12,459 nucleotides of DNA from Clostridia bacterium. GTDB taxonomy: Bacteria > Bacillota_A > Clostridia > Christensenellales > Aristaeellaceae. This document shows, piece by piece, positions 1 to 6,600 of the stretch (positions are counted from its first letter, which is position 1; every line of letters starts with the position of its first letter). A program made the position numbers and the translations under genes. Under the pieces are notes generated by a model, which was not told where the DNA came from, ran no database searches, and saw nothing but the letters and a program-made list of their open reading frames with translations. The DNA lies in the NCBI GenBank assembly GCA_017432405.1, contig JAFRJF010000244.1, positions 1-12,459 on the forward strand, given 5' to 3'.

Positions 1-1
1 C

Positions 2-505
2 ATGAGCGTGGTCGGCGATCGCTTCTCCAGGAACGAGATCTTCGTGCCCGAGATGCTGGTGGCCGCCAAGGCCATGAAGAAGGGCGTCGACGTGTTGAAG
101 CCCCACCTGGGCGACGGCGGCGTGGGCAGCATGGGCAAGATGATCATGGGCACAGTGGCGGGCGACCTGCACGACATCGGCAAGAACCTGGTCATCATGA
201 TGATCGAGTCCGCCGGCTTCGAGGTCATCGACCTGGGCGTGGACGTGCCCATCGACCGCTTCATCTCCGCCTACGAGGAGAACCCCGACACCAAGATCAT
301 CGGCTGCTCGGCGCTGCTGACCACCACGATGCCCGCTCTGGAGCAGACCGTGGCCGCCATCAACCAGCAGCCCTGGCGCAGCAAGGTGAAGGTCATGGTG
401 GGCGGCGCGCCGATCACCCAGGAGTTCGCCGACAAGATCGGCGCCGACGCCTACACCGAGGACGCCGCCTCCGCCGCCCAGAAGGCCAAGGAGCTTGTCT
501 CTTGA
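2..505 (+). CDS. Corrinoid (B12-binding) methyltransferase carrier protein, 5' truncated by window edge
   Basis: This is the corrinoid shuttle subunit of a methyltransferase system (MtbC/MttC/MtaC-like family): it holds a cobalamin whose cobalt accepts a methyl group from a substrate-specific methyltransferase and passes it to a second one. Visible are the end of the helical cap domain (FVPEMLVAAKAMKKG, residues 14-28) and the Rossmann-like B12 domain with DLHDIGKN (55-62; His57 would be the lower cobalt ligand), the S-x-L segment CSALLTTT (102-109) and GGAP (134-137). The family usually has about 210 residues, and the first Met here lies inside the cap domain, so some 40 N-terminal residues lie outside the window and this ATG is not the true start. 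No partner methyltransferase is visible, so the methyl donor (methylamine, methanol, betaine or other) cannot be named. A strong terminator follows. Family call is firm, substrate unknown. Confidence 0.9.
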   Translation: MSVVGDRFSRNEIFVPEMLVAAKAMKKGVDVLKPHLGDGGVGSMGKMIMGTVAGDLHDIGKNLVIMMIESAGFEVIDLGVDVPIDRFISAYEENPDTKIIGCSALLTTTMPALEQTVAAINQQPWRSKVKVMVGGAPITQEFADKIGADAYTEDAASAAQKAKELVS

Positions 506-521
506 CCGACAGTGAAAATAA

Positions 522-568
522 CCCTTCCTGGTATCACGAAAGGTGATAACGGGAAGGGCTTTTCTATT
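522..568 (+). terminator. Rho-independent terminator of the corrinoid-protein gene
   Basis: A long stem pairs CCCTTCC (522-528) with GGAAGGG (552-558) and continues, past one mismatch, as TATCAC/GGTGATA around a GAAAG loop. It is followed by CTTTTCTATTTCTTT. It starts 17 bases after the stop codon. Read on the minus strand the stem is followed by TTATTTTC, so it may also stop transcription from the Big_2 remnant on the other side. Confidence 0.88.
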
Positions 569-660
569 TCTTTATCATCTCACGGTGAATTCTACGACTG
601 CGGTTGCACACAGTTGGGACAGCCTCCTCGTCCGAGCATACAGTACTAATCAGTATCCTC

Positions 661-1140
661 TTATTTCACTCTGATTATCACCTCGGCAGTTTTGCCATTG
701 GCGGTAGTCACAGAGATCGTCACCGTTCCCTTCTTCACGCCCTTCACCACACCCTTGGCGCTGACCGTTGCAATGCTTGGGTCAGAGCTGGTCCAGGTAT
801 AGGCGCTGGTTGCGCCGGAGGGAGTCAGCTTGATCTTGCTCGCCAGCTTCAACGTCTTGCCTTGTTTCACGCTGTAGCTGGACTTTTTGAAAGCAACCTT
901 GGTCGGACCATACGTCACTTTCACCTTAATACTGGTGCGAACACCGTTGTTGGCCACGGCATAGATGGTGCAGCTGCCTTCCGCCACAGCCTTTACCCTG
1001 CCACCGTTCACAGTCGCCACATTGGCGTTACTGCTGTACCAGCGAACCAGTTTCAGGTGTTGCAGCACCTTCTTGCCTGATTTCACGCCCTTGACCGTAG
1101 CCTTCAGCGTGCTGGTCTTGCCTGCCTTGCTTGCTTGACG
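661..1140 (-). pseudogene. C-terminal remnant of a Big_2 (bacterial Ig-like) surface protein
   Basis: The minus strand encodes two Big_2-type repeats. The first contains WYSSNANVATVN and VKAVAEGSCTIYAV, the second WTSSDPSIATVSAKGVVKG and GTVTISVTTANG, ending in a normal TAA at 661-663. Such domains are beta-sandwich spacers in secreted or surface proteins. The frame stays open upstream to about 1215, and Ig-like sequence (KAGKTSTLKATVKG) is readable from about 1125. No signal peptide, no ATG and no ribosome binding site lie in this frame; the only candidate is a GTG at 1086 in mid-domain without Shine-Dalgarno sequence. A good minus-strand promoter does lie upstream at 1226-1254, which suggests that the front of the gene was lost by deletion while its promoter stayed. 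The remnant may be a broken paralogue of the Big_2-caspase gene at 3156-5273. A short functional protein from the GTG is possible but less likely. Confidence 0.7.
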
Positions 1141-1225
1141 ATATACGGCATCGGCACAGCTGTGAACCTCTTTTATGTTATTTTTGCGATTACTTGTATT
1201 TACAATCCAATTATTTTACTATCCT

Positions 1226-1254
1226 ATTTTACCTCATCTGGAACGATTGTTCAA
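1226..1254 (-). promoter_or_regulatory. Promoter upstream of the Big_2 remnant
   Basis: Reading on the minus strand, TTGAAC (1249-1254) is followed after 17 bases by TAAAAT (1226-1231). The spacer end plus -10, CAGATGAGGTAAAATA, is identical over 16 bases to the same part of the promoter of the Big_2-caspase gene (5335-5350). Confidence 0.6.
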
Positions 1255-1261
1255 GTAAATA

Positions 1262-1489
1262 AAGAAAGTCACGACCTTAAATAATTCATTTAACCGCTTG
1301 ACCGCCCATCTAAAAACCTATATCACGGACCTGAACAACCTCGCCTACGCTGATGCGCTGACCTCCGTACATAATAAAGGCGCATTCGATCTGTACACAG
1401 CAAAAATGCAGGCCGAGATGGATGTTTCCGGTGAAAAGCCGGAATTTGCGATCTGCATATTCGATTGCAACAATCTCAACAGTATAAAC
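1262..1489 (+). pseudogene. GGDEF (diguanylate cyclase-type) domain fragment, truncated at both ends
   Basis: The open frame reads SFNRLTAHLKTYITDLNNLA then YADALTSVHNKGAFD and FAICIFDCNNLNSIN. This is the linker helix after a HAMP/PAS module followed by the start of a GGDEF domain, whose family pattern is DxLTGxxNKxAF followed by hFDCNNLKxINDxYGHxxGD. Homology is readable from about 1262, although the first usable start is a TTG at 1298 inside the linker. It stops after NSIN, before the conserved D-x-YGH segment and long before the GGDEF active-site loop. The product could not make cyclic di-GMP, so this is a dead gene piece. No promoter or ribosome binding site belongs to it. From 1490 the same frame runs into unrelated recombinase-like sequence. 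Confidence 0.75.
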
Positions 1490-1612
1490 ACGGCGACGAT
1501 CCAGTTGCCCAAGACCAAAACCAGCAACCGCAACATCCCCTTGGTAAAGCCTCTGAAGGAAATTCTTTTGTGCGTTTTGGGAAAATGCCAAAAAACCGCT
1601 TGTGCTGGTTAA
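1490..1612 (+). pseudogene. Tyrosine recombinase (integrase)-like fragment
   Basis: Joined in frame to the GGDEF fragment is a stretch reading IQLPKTKTSNRNIPLVKPL then KEIL, up to TAA at 1610-1612. The pattern P-K-T-K-T-S-x-R-x-I-P-L followed by a leucine-rich helix is characteristic of the core of phage-type tyrosine recombinases, just after the first catalytic arginine region. The catalytic H-x-x-R and Tyr segments are absent; after about 1567 the sequence no longer resembles the family. The piece lies about 90 bases from the 3' end of a tRNA-Lys gene, the kind of site such enzymes use for integration. I take it as the last trace of an excised or decayed integrative element. The assignment rests on about 25 residues and is moderate. 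Confidence 0.5.
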
Positions 1613-1661
1613 TCTCTGGATAACAAAATGGACGAAGATTTTTGTACATCTCTTGCAAAGT

Positions 1662-1694
1662 TTTAGGGCACTTCCTAGTAAGAAGTGCCCTAAA
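1662..1694 (-). terminator. Perfect 13-bp hairpin after tRNA-Lys
   Basis: TTTAGGGCACTTC (1662-1674) pairs perfectly with GAAGTGCCCTAAA (1682-1694) around a 7-base loop, 6 bases beyond the tRNA 3' end. It probably ends the tRNA transcript, but no long T-run follows on either strand. It could instead be a relic of an attachment site of the lost element. Confidence 0.6.
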
Positions 1695-1700
1695 TTTACG

Positions 1701-1776
1701 TGGTACACCATCAGGGGCTCGAACCCTGGACACCCTGATTAAGAGTCAGGTGCTCTACCAACTGAGCTAATGGTGC
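1701..1776 (-). tRNA. tRNA-Lys (anticodon CTT), CCA encoded
   Basis: The minus strand folds as a complete 76-nt tRNA. The acceptor stem GCACCAT pairs with ATGGTGT (first pair G-T). It has the D-arm AGCTCAGTTGGTAGAGC, the anticodon stem CCTGA/TCAGG with loop CTCTTAA giving anticodon CTT (lysine AAG), the T-arm CAGGG-TTCGAGC-CCCTG, discriminator A and an encoded CCA. Its 3' end faces the recombinase and GGDEF fragments, so it is a candidate former integration site. Confidence 0.96.
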
Positions 1777-1796
1777 TTGTCCTTTCGACGTGTGAT

Positions 1797-1825
1797 ATTA
1801 TATCGCTTTTTGCCCGGGCTGTCAA
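1797..1825 (-). promoter_or_regulatory. Perfect consensus promoter of tRNA-Lys
   Basis: On the minus strand TTGACA (1820-1825) and TATAAT (1797-1802) are separated by exactly 17 bases. Both hexamers match the sigma-70/sigma-A consensus in every position. The -10 box lies 20 bases before the mature tRNA 5' end, as expected for a stable-RNA promoter. Confidence 0.9.
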
Positions 1826-1899
1826 TACCTTTATTCCCCCTGAGCGCGTTGAATTATATACATAATTGCATTTTTTCTGTGTAAAGTGTGTAAGATGCG

Positions 1900-1928
1900 T
1901 TGCAGAATCAACTCTTTTTGAGTAGAAT
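1900..1928 (+). promoter_or_regulatory. Probable promoter of the L,D-transpeptidase gene
   Basis: TTGCAG (1900-1905), 17 bases, TAGAAT (1923-1928). Transcription would begin near 1935, leaving a leader of about 55 bases that holds a small GC hairpin (CGCC...GGCG, 1936-1953) before the ribosome binding site. An alternative -10 (TAAGAT, 1891-1896) has a poorer spacing. Confidence 0.5.
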
Positions 1929-1990
1929 GATTGAGTCGCCAGGGAAAAAGGCGCGTTCCACTTCTAATGCATAAAACGGAGGTAGTACAA

Positions 1991-3034
1991 ATGTCGACCC
2001 GGCTTCTTCGACAGGCCGTATTGATGTGCGCCGCACTGCTCTGCGCGCTGTCCTTGATCCCATGCGCGGCGCAGTCGGCCGACGCGGATACCTATTGCGT
2101 CGAGGTTGACGTCACCAACCAAATCACCACCGTGTATCGCACGGCCGACAGGCGGATCGTGCGCCAGATGATCTGCTCCACCGGCATGAACGATTACACG
2201 CCGCTGGGGACCTTCAAGATGGAGCAGACCCGGCCGCTGACCGACCGCATGGAATGGTATTACATCACCAAATTCAAGTGCTATGTCAAATTCGCCACCC
2301 GGATCAAGGGCGGCATACTGTTCCACTCGATCCCCTATGCCAAAAAGGACATGCAGACCATCGACCTGGAGGCGCTGGACCAGTTGGGCACGAAGGCCTC
2401 CCACGGCTGCATCCGCCTGCTATGGGAGGATGCCCGCTGGATCTCCGAGCACTGCCCGGTGGGCACCACGGTCAAGATCTTCAACGGGGCCGCGAAGAAG
2501 ACCGACCTGCGAGCCCTGCTGAAGGTCCAGGGCTATACCGAGGACTGCAAGCTGACCTACAGGCAATTCCTGGATGCCAGCCCCGTGGAGGCCCTTTCCG
2601 GCGTCATGGGCCCCGGCGCGTCCGGCGAGGCGGTCGCCGCCCTTCAGCAGCGCCTCATCGGCCTTGGCTTCTATGAGGACGACCCCACCGGCACCTACGA
2701 CGAGGCCACCACGCTGGCCGTCATGCGCTACCAGGCTGCCGCTTCGGAGACGGTGAACGGCGTCGCAAGCCGCGCCCTGCTGGAGCGGATCATGTCAGAG
2801 GACGACATCACCGCCGAATACGCCACCCTGGCGCCGGGCTGTAGGGGCCCTCTGGTGGCAAAGCTCCAGCTGGCCATGGCCTCCATCGGATATTACGCGG
2901 GCAGCATCGACGGCGTGTATGACAACCGCCTGGCCGCCGCCGTGTCCGATTACTGCGCCTCCAGGGGAGTTCAGGCGGTGGATTCCGTCTCCCCCGCGCT
3001 GCGCGCCGAGATCTACGAGCTGGCGAAGGCGTAA
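1991..3034 (+). CDS. Secreted L,D-transpeptidase (YkuD) with two peptidoglycan-binding repeats
   Basis: YkuD enzymes cross-link peptidoglycan stem peptides through a cysteine acyl-enzyme (3-3 links) or attach proteins to them, outside the membrane. The start is the ATG at 1991, preceded by GGAGG at 1978-1982; the TTG at 1931 has no such site. Of 347 residues, 1-30 form a signal peptide (RLLR, then a hydrophobic run to about residue 24, then CAAQSA). The YkuD domain covers about 35-165: CSTGMNDYTPLGTF (62-75), His112 in LFHS, and the catalytic motif SHGCIRL (137-143) with Cys140. Two PG_binding_1 repeats follow: about 209-265 (LQQRLIGLGFYEDDPTGTYD) and 283-345 (LQLAMASIGYYAGSIDGVYD). All catalytic residues are present. 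The order catalytic domain then wall-binding domains fits Clostridia enzymes. It is monocistronic, with its own terminator. Confidence 0.93.
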   Translation: MSTRLLRQAVLMCAALLCALSLIPCAAQSADADTYCVEVDVTNQITTVYRTADRRIVRQMICSTGMNDYTPLGTFKMEQTRPLTDRMEWYYITKFKCYVKFATRIKGGILFHSIPYAKKDMQTIDLEALDQLGTKASHGCIRLLWEDARWISEHCPVGTTVKIFNGAAKKTDLRALLKVQGYTEDCKLTYRQFLDASPVEALSGVMGPGASGEAVAALQQRLIGLGFYEDDPTGTYDEATTLAVMRYQAAASETVNGVASRALLERIMSEDDITAEYATLAPGCRGPLVAKLQLAMASIGYYAGSIDGVYDNRLAAAVSDYCASRGVQAVDSVSPALRAEIYELAKA

Positions 3035-3057
3035 ACCCACTCATACGGAAAGCTGAA

Positions 3058-3096
3058 AAAAGAAGATCCTGCGCGAAGCGAAGGATCTTCTTTTGC
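3058..3096. terminator. Bidirectional rho-independent terminator
   Basis: AAGAAGATCCT (3060-3070) pairs perfectly with AGGATCTTCTT (3082-3092). The right side ends in TTTT, and the left side starts with AAAAAA, giving a T-run on the minus strand. It lies 25 bases after the L,D-transpeptidase stop and between convergent genes. Confidence 0.88.
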
Positions 3097-3105
3097 TGTT
3101 CGAAC

Positions 3106-3150
3106 GGACAACTACTGATTTGTCGCGCTGCGACAAATCAGTAGTTGTCC
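3106..3150. repeat. Perfect 21-bp inverted repeat, copy 1 of a dispersed palindrome
   Basis: Two exact 21-base arms (3106-3126 and 3130-3150) flank a 3-base centre GCT. The inner part, CTGATTTGTCGC and its complement, recurs as a separate inverted repeat at 12162-12188. It sits 5 bases beyond the stop of the minus-strand protease gene, and a normal terminator already lies beside it, so it is not needed merely to stop the upstream gene. It could act as terminator or mRNA 3' end protector for the protease gene, or be a REP-like mobile palindrome. Confidence 0.85.
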
Positions 3151-3155
3151 ACGCA

Positions 3156-5273
3156 TCATTCCGGCTGGTAAATGACCAGGCTCTTCAGCCCGCCCGCGTA
3201 GAAGCGCGTCTTCTGAACCTTGCTCGTGTCTCCCCAGTACCAGGATTTTTTCATGTACTTCGGGATATTGACGTCGATGCAGTTGGCCGCGAAGCTGTAG
3301 AATTCGCCCAGCGTCGCCGCGCCGTCGCCATTGCCCTTTTTATCCGCCATGAAATAGCCGGGATAGCTGCCCTTCTCGGCGTCGGCGTTCTTCGTCCACC
3401 AGCCCTCCTTCTCGTTGTACCCGAGCCCCTGCAGCAGGAAGAACGTGAAGAAATCCACGGACTTGGCTTTGTTGGTGTAGAAGGTGGCCTTGGTGTTGGA
3501 GGCGGCGGTGAGCACCGCGATCCTGCCGTCCTCGTCGTCCAGCCTGCTCTTCATGTCGTTGATGAAGGTCCCGCTGTAACAGGAATCCAGTATCAGTATG
3601 ACGTTGCCCTTTATGGCCTGTACGCTGCTGAATATCTCCTTGGCGGTCAGGTAATACCTGGAATTGTTCTTGTTCTTGTCGTAGCCCATCAGCGAGAGCC
3701 TGTAGCTGGAATAGCTGCTCTTGTTGTTGTGGCCGTGGGAGCAGAGGTAGACGATGCTCACGTCGTTTTCGTCCGCTTCCTTGAAGAAGCCCGCGATGCC
3801 GGACTGGATGCCGGACTTGCTGGGGTTCCCCAGGACCTTTGTGGCGTAGCGCTGTCCGTCGATGCCCGACTTTTTGAACACGGTGGCCATGCTCTCGGAA
3901 TTGCGCTTGACAAAGGGCAGGCTGTCGTAATAGCTGTAGGCCGCGAACAGCCGGTAGTTCACCGGATTCGCCTCCTCTTCGGTGACCGTCACGCTGCAGC
4001 TCGCCTGGACGCCGTTGGAGGTCGTCACCGTGACGGTGCCGCTGCCCGCCTTCAGGCCCGTTACGACGCCGCTTTCGCTGACGCCCAGCACGCTTTCGTC
4101 GCTGCTCGAAACGACGTAGTCCGCGCCTTCGATCACCGAGCCGTCCCCGGCCAGTACCCTGGGCGCCAGGTCATAGGTGTCGCCGACGCCGATGGTGACT
4201 TCAGCGGCGGCCAGTTCTACCTTCTCCGGCACCTTGATCACGTTGACAATGCAGAAGGTCTGTACCGGTTCGCCGTTGACCAGATGGGTCGAAACGCCGT
4301 TGTGCGCAGTGACATAGAGGAAGGCGATTCCCTCCGCAATGCCCCTGATCCTGCCGGTACTGGCATTGACGGAGACCTGGCCCGTGCCATTCTGGACGCT
4401 GTATGTAAATGTGGCGGGCACCTCCGCGCCGTTGGCATCGACGGCAGTCGCGGCGACGGTGGCCTTCTGCTTCAGGTAAACCGTCAGCTTCTCGGGCAGG
4501 AACACCTCGGCCGGCGCCTCCACGACAGTCAGCTGGCAGACGGCCTTATGGCCGTTGAAGGTCTTGACCGTGATCGTGGTACTTCCGGGGGCCACCGCGG
4601 TGACGACGCCGGTGCGCCTGTCCACCGTGGCGATCTTCTTTTTCCCGGAGGAATAGGTCAGCGTCGACCCCGTGCCCGACGGGAGCTTCCCCTTGAGCCT
4701 GTAGCTGTCGCCCACGGACAGCGTCAGCTCGGCGGGCGTGATCGTCACGCTGTCCGGCGCCTGCCTGACGGTGACCACGCAGCGGGCCGACAGGCCGCTG
4801 GCCGTCCTGGCCGTGATGGTCGCCTGGCCCTGTTTGACGCCGGTGATCTTCCCGGTCTTCTTGTTGACCTTGGCCACGGAGCGCTTGCTGGAGGACCAGG
4901 TGACGGCGTCGCTGCCGTCCTCGGGGATTCGCGTCGCCTTGATAAGCGCGCATTTCTCCCCGACGCCGATCAGGAGCTTTGAGGCGCTCAGCTCAAGCCT
5001 CGCCTCGCTTTGATCTGCGTCGTTGACGGCTTCCACCACTTCCAGGCCCTCCGGTTCCCCTGAGAGCAGCCCCTGATCCGCGTCAGGAAGGCTCAGCTCC
5101 AGGTCCTCCGGTAAGGCGATTTCAATGTCGTCCGCCAATTCTTCGACCAGCAGCGCGTCCTCCGGCGCATCCACGGTCACGGCGCCGTCTTCGAGCGCAA
5201 TCTCCTCCGCGAGGGAAAATGCCCCCATACTCACGACCAGCGCCAGCGCCAGGCATAACCATCGTCTAAACAT
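3156..5273 (-). CDS. Secreted caspase-like (clan CD) protease with four Big_2 Ig-like domains
   Basis: The preferred start is the ATG at 5273, with AGAGG 8 bases upstream, giving 705 residues; an ATG at 5297 would add 8 residues in front of the signal peptide. Residues 1-22 are a signal peptide (FRRW, a hydrophobic run, then AFSLA). Residues 23-90 are very rich in Asp and Glu. Four Big_2-type repeats span about 93-171, 173-252, 254-346 and 350-432, with marks such as VTWSSSKRSVAKVN, KITGVKQGQATI and VVTGLKAGSGTVTV. The C-terminal 260 residues are a caspase-fold domain: VSIVYLCSHGHNN (His513 as general base) and VILILDSCYSGTF (nucleophile Cys565), then a conserved LTAAS strand. Both members of the catalytic dyad are intact. 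It is probably an exported or surface-exposed cysteine protease; its target and activation are unknown. No LPXTG or other wall anchor is visible at the C-terminus (VIYQPE), so retention could depend on the Ig domains. It has its own promoter. Confidence 0.88.
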   Translation of the reverse strand: MFRRWLCLALALVVSMGAFSLAEEIALEDGAVTVDAPEDALLVEELADDIEIALPEDLELSLPDADQGLLSGEPEGLEVVEAVNDADQSEARLELSASKLLIGVGEKCALIKATRIPEDGSDAVTWSSSKRSVAKVNKKTGKITGVKQGQATITARTASGLSARCVVTVRQAPDSVTITPAELTLSVGDSYRLKGKLPSGTGSTLTYSSGKKKIATVDRRTGVVTAVAPGSTTITVKTFNGHKAVCQLTVVEAPAEVFLPEKLTVYLKQKATVAATAVDANGAEVPATFTYSVQNGTGQVSVNASTGRIRGIAEGIAFLYVTAHNGVSTHLVNGEPVQTFCIVNVIKVPEKVELAAAEVTIGVGDTYDLAPRVLAGDGSVIEGADYVVSSSDESVLGVSESGVVTGLKAGSGTVTVTTSNGVQASCSVTVTEEEANPVNYRLFAAYSYYDSLPFVKRNSESMATVFKKSGIDGQRYATKVLGNPSKSGIQSGIAGFFKEADENDVSIVYLCSHGHNNKSSYSSYRLSLMGYDKNKNNSRYYLTAKEIFSSVQAIKGNVILILDSCYSGTFINDMKSRLDDEDGRIAVLTAASNTKATFYTNKAKSVDFFTFFLLQGLGYNEKEGWWTKNADAEKGSYPGYFMADKKGNGDGAATLGEFYSFAANCIDVNIPKYMKKSWYWGDTSKVQKTRFYAGGLKSLVIYQPE

Positions 5274-5335
5274 GCACAGCACCTCTTCGTTCAGCATTTA
5301 TTCACTGCATTCAGTCTATTCGACATTACAGCCAT

Positions 5336-5365
5336 ATTTTACCTCATCTGCAATGCCCCTGTCAA
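5336..5365 (-). promoter_or_regulatory. Promoter of the Big_2-caspase gene
   Basis: On the minus strand TTGACA (5360-5365) and TAAAAT (5336-5341) are 18 bases apart. Transcription would start near 5329, about 56 bases before the ATG at 5273. The 16 bases 5335-5350 are identical to 1225-1240 upstream of the Big_2 remnant. Confidence 0.7.
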
Positions 5366-5426
5366 TCCTTCCCCGCGCCAGGATGTGGCAAACCCCGGAC
5401 TTTTCTGCATAAATGCCCGTCCTGTT

Positions 5427-6002
5427 TCAAAAACCATAGGCCACGATGCCGCACGCGGCAGAAAACAGTATCAGCAGGATCGGCGAGAAGGGCTTCTTCA
5501 ACGCCCTGCGCCATATCAGCCCCCCTGCGCCCAGCGTCAGGGCAATGCAAATCTGGCGCATATCGACCCGGAGCGTCGCGCCGCCTTCCCCCGCCTGAAG
5601 CAGCAGGCAGCGCACGGCGGTCCAAAGGCCCGCCGCCAGGATCATCCCCGCGACCACGGGGCGAATGCCCGACATCGCCGAGCGCACGAGGGCATTCTCC
5701 CTGAATCCCTTCAGCACCGCGGCGATCAGCAGCATCACCAGCAGCGCCGGAAGGACCACGCCCAGCGTCGCGCAGGTCGCGCCGGCCAGGCCCGCCCGGG
5801 TGCTGCCCACGAAGGTGGCCATGTTCACCGCGATGGGGCCGGGCGTGGATTCGCAGATTCCAATAAACCGGACCAGCGTCTGCTCATCCATCCAGCCCCG
5901 GGAGAGGGTTTCCTGCCGGATCAGCGGCAGCATAACATAGCCGCCGCCGAAGGTGAACAGCCCGATCTTGAAGAAGACGGCGAACAACCCGAGCAGCTTC
6001 AT
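5427..6002 (-). CDS. Chromate transporter family protein, half-size, second subunit
   Basis: This is a membrane protein of the CHR family (chromate ion transporters; ChrA exports chromate by proton-coupled transport). At 191 residues it holds one CHR domain, half of the long two-domain ChrA, and such short proteins work as pairs. Its motifs are FFKIGLFTFGGGYVMLP (10-26) and ESTPGPIAVNMATFVG (51-66), followed by several hydrophobic segments (about 74-100, 115-135 and the C-terminus). The start is the ATG at 6000-6002, which overlaps the stop of the preceding gene as ATGA, with GGAGGGGGG 7 to 15 bases upstream; longer readings upstream lie over the partner gene. The pair is therefore translationally coupled. 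The true substrate may be chromate, sulfate or another anion, because many such pairs in anaerobes are untested. No clear terminator follows before the protease promoter. Confidence 0.9.
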   Translation of the reverse strand: MKLLGLFAVFFKIGLFTFGGGYVMLPLIRQETLSRGWMDEQTLVRFIGICESTPGPIAVNMATFVGSTRAGLAGATCATLGVVLPALLVMLLIAAVLKGFRENALVRSAMSGIRPVVAGMILAAGLWTAVRCLLLQAGEGGATLRVDMRQICIALTLGAGGLIWRRALKKPFSPILLILFSAACGIVAYGF

Positions 6003-6577
6003 TGGGAATCGCCCCCCTCCCCCTTCGCCCCGCGCCTGAACAGCAGACCCGCGACGCCTCCGCAGAGGATCAGCCAAACCGTGGAAAAACGCCAGCCCAG
6101 GGCGTCGATTGCCAGCACCAATAGCGCCGCCGCGGCGCAGAGGCCCAGCTCGAACCCCCTTTTAGGCAGCTTGACGGCCAGCCGCAGGCCGACCCGCAGG
6201 ATCAGGAAGGCCACGGCCACCTGGATGCCCCTGAAGGCGTTGGCCACCACGGTCAGGGCCATGAAGCGCTCGAAGAACAGCGAGATCACATAAATGATGA
6301 TGAACGAGGGCATCACCACCCCCAGCGTCGCCCACACGCCCCCGGCCACGCCCTCCCGGCGATAGCCCACATAGGTGGCGCAGTTCACGGCGATGGGCCC
6401 CGGGGTGGACTCCGCGATGGCGAAGACTTCGGTCAGCTCCTGCGAGGCGATCCACCCCCTGCGCTCGCCGATCTCATGCCCGATCAGCGAGATCATGGCA
6501 TAGCCGCCGCCAAAGGTAAACAGTCCGATTTTGAAAAACACGCCGAACAGCTCCAGCAAACGACGCCAGCGCCCCAT
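5999..6577 (-). CDS. Chromate transporter family protein, half-size, first subunit
   Basis: This is the first gene of a two-gene chr operon. It encodes 192 residues with one CHR domain: FFKIGLFTFGGGYAM (14-28) and ESTPGPIAVNCATYVG (56-71), then hydrophobic segments at about 83-106, 112-135 and 150-182. The start is the ATG at 6577 with AGAGGTGG about 8 bases upstream; an in-frame TTG at 6598 is less good. It overlaps the second subunit gene by 4 bases (ATGA). The two subunits share both family motifs but differ elsewhere, consistent with an old tandem duplication; members of such pairs usually insert with opposite topology and form a heterodimer. The operon is divergent from the ABC exporter gene. 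The leader holds overlapping short inverted repeats at 6601-6619. Confidence 0.9.
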   Translation of the reverse strand: MGRWRRLLELFGVFFKIGLFTFGGGYAMISLIGHEIGERRGWIASQELTEVFAIAESTPGPIAVNCATYVGYRREGVAGGVWATLGVVMPSFIIIYVISLFFERFMALTVVANAFRGIQVAVAFLILRVGLRLAVKLPKRGFELGLCAAAALLVLAIDALGWRFSTVWLILCGGVAGLLFRRGAKGEGGDSQ

Positions 6578-6600
6578 TTTAATTCCACCTCTCGTCAATA

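Noticed and set aside
604..1080. A 158-codon open frame on the plus strand over the Big_2 remnant.
   Set aside because: No ribosome binding site or family pattern; the minus strand reads as Big_2 repeats.
1931..1990. Longer start (TTG 1931) for the L,D-transpeptidase.
   Set aside because: It lies at or before the expected transcription start and would put 20 polar residues before the signal peptide; ATG 1991 has GGAGG.
1934..1990. A riboswitch in the leader of the L,D-transpeptidase gene.
   Set aside because: Only one short GC hairpin is visible in about 55 bases; too short and simple for any known class, with no terminator or sequestered ribosome binding site.
3093..4982. A 629-codon open frame on the plus strand opposite the Big_2-caspase gene.
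   Set aside because: It is a shadow: its sequence is low in complexity (many Val, Gly, Ala, Arg, His), shows no family pattern, and starts within the palindrome region without a ribosome binding site. The minus strand carries clear domains.
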